Below, in pieces: positions 5,719 through 8,025 of a stretch of 8,025 bases of DNA (position 1 is the first letter of the stretch; each line of letters opens with the position of its first letter). The DNA comes from CAYRGC01 sp964423795 (GTDB lineage: Bacteria; Patescibacteriota; Gracilibacteria; Peribacterales; Peribacteraceae). The translations under genes were made by a program, and so were the position numbers. The notes below the pieces were generated by a model. It made no database searches, was not told where the DNA came from, and saw only the letters and a list, made by a program, of their open reading frames with translations. The DNA is taken from contig CAYRGC010000032.1 of the NCBI GenBank assembly GCA_964423795.1, positions 1 through 8,025 on the forward strand, read 5' to 3'.

Positions 5719-6423
5719 CTACCGCATCTTCACAGAACCGAAAACCTCCACCCAGAGCCCGCCGGCGTAGCCGAAGCCGGTCTCGGTAAGGTTACCGTCG
5801 AGGATGTTCGTACGGTGCTCGTCGGAGCGCATCCAGGCCCTGACGATTTCGCTCGGGGTGCGCTGCGCTTTGCCGATGTTTTCCGCGTACGCCGTGGAAT
5901 ACGAGCAGTCCGCGCACGGCGGGTTCAGGTACCCCGTCGCGGCGATGCGGTCGGCGGGACTGCGGCCGTCGGGCGATACGTGGGCGAAGTATGTGCGCGC
6001 CGCCATGTCCTCCGCGTGCGCTTGCGCCGCTTGTTCCAAAAGCGCGTTGCGCTTGAGAGGGGCGATGCCGAGGAGGGCGCGCTCCGCGTTCACGAGGCCG
6101 AGGGTGTCCTCGCGCACGCGGGCGAGAGGCGTTTGTATCGTCGGAGCGGGACGCGGTCCGGTGGAAGAAGAGCGCGCCTGCGGCGGGAGCACGGGCGTGG
6201 GCGCCGAGGGTCTCGGGGCGTTCAGTACCGGCAGCGCCTTTCGTGACGAAGAGGCGCCGGAGGCGGCGGCGCTCGTCACGACGGACGACGCCGACGACGC
6301 GGTCGACGAGAGTGCCGCGGAGCTCGACGAGCGGCTGCGGGTAAGCGGGGCGAGGTAGGGTCCGGAGGACAGGATCTGGCCCAAAAGCAGCGATCCGAGC
6401 AGCGCGGACGACAATTCCATCAT
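5719..6423 (-). CDS. Exported CAP-domain protein with Ser/Ala/Pro linker
   Basis: The 234-residue product has a hydrophobic N-terminal segment (about 5-20, SSALLGSLLLGQILSS) acting as a signal peptide or membrane anchor. A low-complexity Ser/Ala/Pro-rich stretch follows (about 28-103) that would form a flexible, possibly wall-spanning linker. The C-terminal CAP domain (about 104-229) shows LVNAERALLGIAPL, HVSPDGRSPADRI (His148), a CADC pair (170-173), AENIG (Glu181), SDEHRTNIL (His203) and GLWVEVFG. Distances Cys to Glu (11) and Glu to His (22) are identical to those in the SLH-CAP neighbour, so the two are paralogues. It has no SLH domain, so its attachment differs. Start: ATG at 6423 (a second ATG follows at once); a TTG at 6459 would add a positively charged n-region (RRPRSPR) but falls in the putative -35. 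Likely function: a secreted or surface protein of unknown activity. Confidence 0.88.
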   Translation of the reverse strand: MMELSSALLGSLLLGQILSSGPYLAPLTRSRSSSSAALSSTASSASSVVTSAAASGASSSRKALPVLNAPRPSAPTPVLPPQARSSSTGPRPAPTIQTPLARVREDTLGLVNAERALLGIAPLKRNALLEQAAQAHAEDMAARTYFAHVSPDGRSPADRIAATGYLNPPCADCSYSTAYAENIGKAQRTPSEIVRAWMRSDEHRTNILDGNLTETGFGYAGGLWVEVFGSVKMR

Positions 6424-6430
6424 GGCGACG

Positions 6431-6459
6431 AGTATCCGGGGGCTTCGCGGCCTGCGCAA
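6431..6459 (-). promoter_or_regulatory. Putative promoter of the second CAP gene
   Basis: On the minus strand TTGCGC (6459 to 6454) and GATACT (6436 to 6431) are spaced by 17 bases. Transcription would start near 6424, one base before the ATG at 6423, giving a leaderless mRNA. The match is moderate, but its position agrees with the near-leaderless arrangement of the other CAP gene. It faces away from the rplO promoter. Confidence 0.5.
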
Positions 6460-6512
6460 GGCGCTTCAAGAATTTCCCCGTTCAGCGCGCCGTTTCCCGG
6501 CGTCCATTCCCT

Positions 6513-6541
6513 TTGACCTTCCTCCGCGGCGAGGCTACACT
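6513..6541 (+). promoter_or_regulatory. Sigma70-type promoter for rplO-secY
   Basis: TTGACC (6513-6518) and TACACT (6536-6541) are separated by 17 bases, a good housekeeping promoter in GC-rich surroundings. Transcription would start near 6548. It supplies the second ribosomal segment with its own start, as expected if transcription from upstream ends at 1411-1470 and the genes between are mostly minus-strand. Confidence 0.75.
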
Positions 6542-6547
6542 CTGCGC

Positions 6548-6660
6548 CTCTCCCTGCGGAGGTTTTTTGCCCCGGGGAGGCCTTTTGTTCCCCGAGCCGG
6601 CCTGATACCCTCCCCTCGACTCCATCCGGGGTGACACGGGCACTCCTTCCTTTCCCAGCC
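6548..6660 (+). promoter_or_regulatory. Structured 5' leader of rplO
   Basis: The predicted leader of about 113 bases carries several possible stems. CTCC (6550-6553) pairs with GGAG (6558-6561) and is followed by TTTTTT (6563-6568), a terminator-like element. CGGGGA (6573-6578) pairs with TCCCCG (6589-6594). GGGGTG (6628-6633) pairs with CACTCC (6641-6646), with one G-T wobble, just upstream of the start codon. CCCCGG (6570-6575) could instead pair with CCGGGG (6626-6631), so alternative folds are possible. This may be an attenuator or a ribosomal-protein autoregulatory site. It matches no riboswitch class I can name, and no gene is visible in it. Confidence 0.45.
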
Positions 6661-7101
6661 ATGCTTCATTCGATCGCTCCCAATCCCCACTCGCGCAAGA
6701 AGCGCAAGCGCGTCGCGCGCGGCAACTCCGCGGGCGGCGGCACGACCGGTGGCCGCGGCACGAAGGGTCAGCAGTCCCGCGTCGGCAAGGGGCGCAAGCA
6801 CGGCTTCGAAGGAGGTCAGGTCCCGCTCATCGTCCGCCAGCCCAAGCTCGGCGGCTTCAAGCAGCCCCGCCGCAAGGAGTACGAGGCCATCAACGTCGGT
6901 CTCCTCGAGGAGAAACTCGAGGCAGGTTCCTACGACGTCGCGGCGCTTCGCGCGGCCGGCATCGTCCAAGGCAACCGCAAGGTGAAGATCCTCGGCGAGG
7001 GCAAGCTCAGCAAGAAGTTCACGCTCACCGTGGACGCCGTGTCCGAGGGTGCCAAGAAGGCCCTCGAGAAGGCCGGCGGCTCCGTCACCGTTTCCCGCTA
7101 A
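6661..7101 (+). CDS. rplO: 50S ribosomal protein L15 (uL15)
   Basis: L15 is a large-subunit protein important for late 50S assembly. The 146-residue product matches family length. It has the basic, glycine-rich N-terminal extension that reaches into 23S rRNA (SRKKRKRVARGNSAGGGTTG, then GRGTKGQQSRVGKGRKHGFEGGQ), the motif PLIVRQPKLGGFKQPRRKEYE, and the C-terminal globular domain with VKILGEGKLSKKFTLTVDAVS and GAKKALEKAGGSV. ATG at 6661 is chosen because it gives the expected short N-terminus (MLHSIAPNP); the same frame extends upstream but adds non-L15 residues. The leader is pyrimidine-rich (CTCCTTCCTTTCCC) without Shine-Dalgarno. secY follows after 6 bases, the normal order; the usual upstream neighbour rpmD is absent. 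Confidence 0.97.
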   Translation: MLHSIAPNPHSRKKRKRVARGNSAGGGTTGGRGTKGQQSRVGKGRKHGFEGGQVPLIVRQPKLGGFKQPRRKEYEAINVGLLEEKLEAGSYDVAALRAAGIVQGNRKVKILGEGKLSKKFTLTVDAVSEGAKKALEKAGGSVTVSR

Positions 7102-7107
7102 TACACC

Positions 7108-8025
7108 ATGTCCGAAGTGCTCACGTATCTCAGGCACCTCTGGCGCTCGGAGGATCTGCGCACCCGCATCCTCTGGACCCTGGGTCTGCTGATCATCTAC
7201 CGCGTCGTCGCCCACATCACCGTTCCCGGCGTCGATCCGAACGCGCTGTCGCAATACCTGAACACCCGCGCCAACGCCGGCGGGGCGCTCGGTATCTTCT
7301 CCGCGCTCACGGGCGGCGGTCTCGATCACTTCTCGCTCGTGATGCTGGGACTCTCGCCGTACATCAACGCGTCGATCATCATCCAGCTCTGTTCGGTGAT
7401 CTTCCCCAAGCTCGAGGCGATCTCCAAGGAGGGCGCCCAGGGCCAGCAGGAGCTTAACCGTTACATGCGCTGGATCAGCCTCCCTCTCGCTTTCCTCCAG
7501 AGCTACGGATTCCTGCTCCTTCTCAACCAGGGCGGTGTGAACCTCGTCGACACGTCCTTCCCGGGTGTGCTCCTCCCGATGCTCTACGTCTCGGCCGGTT
7601 CGATCTTCCTCATGTGGCTCGGCGAGATTCTCACCGAGAAGGGGATCGGCAACGGCACCTCGATGATCATCTTCACGGGCATCGTCGCCGCCGTGCCGAC
7701 TCGTTTCGGTTCGATCATCGCCGCGGGCCAGGGCGGCAGCGCGCTCGCGCTCTTCGCCGCGATCTCCGTCCTGCTGCTCATCGCGGTCGTCCTCTTCACG
7801 GACGCCCATCGCCTCATCCCGATCACGTACGCCAACCAGGGCGCGGGCCGCGGCGTGCAGGGCAACATCCCCGTCCGTCTCAACCAGGCGGGCATGATCC
7901 CGATCATCTTCGCGGTGTCGCTCATCACGCTCCCGTCGATCCTCGCGCAGTTCCTCCAGACGGCCCCGCGCTTCGCCGGCCTCGTGAACTTCATCACCAC
8001 GTACCTGAGCACGCAGAACATCAGC
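7108..8025 (+). CDS. secY: Protein translocase subunit SecY, N-terminal 306 residues (cut by window end)
   Basis: SecY is the channel-forming subunit of the SecYEG translocon in the cytoplasmic membrane, exporting signal-peptide proteins such as the two CAP proteins here. The frame is open from ATG 7108 to the window end. Recognisable parts are TM1 (RILWTLGLLIIYRVVAHITVPGV), the conserved LGLSPYINASIIIQL of TM2, the loop KEGAQGQQELNRYMRW, GEILTEKGIGNGTSMIIF around TM4-5, and PVRLNQAGMIPIIFAVSLITLP of TM7. The cytosolic loop before it reads RLIPITYANQGAGRGVQG, where many bacteria have a basic YAKR-type sequence. It begins 6 bases after the rplO stop, so co-transcription is near certain. The remaining roughly 120-140 residues lie beyond the window. 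Confidence 0.97.
   Translation, partial: MSEVLTYLRHLWRSEDLRTRILWTLGLLIIYRVVAHITVPGVDPNALSQYLNTRANAGGALGIFSALTGGGLDHFSLVMLGLSPYINASIIIQLCSVIFPKLEAISKEGAQGQQELNRYMRWISLPLAFLQSYGFLLLLNQGGVNLVDTSFPGVLLPMLYVSAGSIFLMWLGEILTEKGIGNGTSMIIFTGIVAAVPTRFGSIIAAGQGGSALALFAAISVLLLIAVVLFTDAHRLIPITYANQGAGRGVQGNIPVRLNQAGMIPIIFAVSLITLPSILAQFLQTAPRFAGLVNFITTYLSTQNIS

Noticed and set aside
6424..6459. TTG start for the second CAP protein, adding RRPRSPRILVA
   Set aside because: It would supply an attractive positively charged n-region, but it falls in the putative -35 and needs a rare start. It is kept as a possible alternative because that promoter is only a moderate match.
6535..7809. Long minus-strand open frame across rplO and secY
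   Set aside because: It is highly charged, repetitive Asp/Glu/Arg/His composition opposite two unmistakable genes, so a shadow frame.

Overview
This GC-rich window looks like a chromosomal piece from a candidate-phyla bacterium, most likely Patescibacteria/CPR and possibly near the Peribacteria/Peregrinibacteria. It carries a ribosomal-protein (spc-type) locus that has been split. The ribosomal proteins are bacterial in type and TGA is used as a normal stop. The gene for ribosomal protein L30 (rpmD), which in most bacteria sits between rpsE and rplO, is absent; loss of L30 is a known trait of CPR bacteria. The lineage is an inference from gene content, not a database match.

Layout. Positions 1-1408 (+) hold the end of rplF, then rplR and rpsE, closed by a nested hairpin with a T-tract (1411-1470). 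Positions 1469-6423 hold seven genes not normally part of this operon. These are a small two-helix membrane protein (-), a DJ-1/PfpI-family protein (+), an ECF-type sigma factor followed 2 bases later by a single-pass membrane protein that is probably its anti-sigma factor (+), and a minus-strand group of an SLH-CAP secreted protein, a 79-residue unknown and a second CAP protein. Positions 6513-8025 (+) resume the ribosomal locus: a new sigma70-like promoter, a structured leader of about 110 bases, rplO, and a secY cut by the window end.

How it fits together. The ribosomal half-operons appear to be uncoupled: the first ends in a terminator and the second has its own promoter. The inserted genes suggest envelope functions: an extracytoplasmic-stress type sigma/anti-sigma pair, and two paralogous exported CAP-domain proteins sharing a CxxC insertion. 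Whether the sigma factor controls the CAP genes cannot be told from sequence alone; the visible CAP promoters look like the housekeeping type.

A window-wide trait is that none of the eleven visible start codons has a Shine-Dalgarno motif at normal spacing. Many starts follow pyrimidine-rich leaders, and both CAP genes have promoters so close that their transcripts would be leaderless or nearly so. No tRNA, rRNA, CRISPR array, insertion sequence or transposase was seen. The most interesting items are the split operon without rpmD, the CxxC CAP pair, the palindrome over the putative sigma-operon promoter, the rplO leader, and the duplicated start region of rplR and rpsE.
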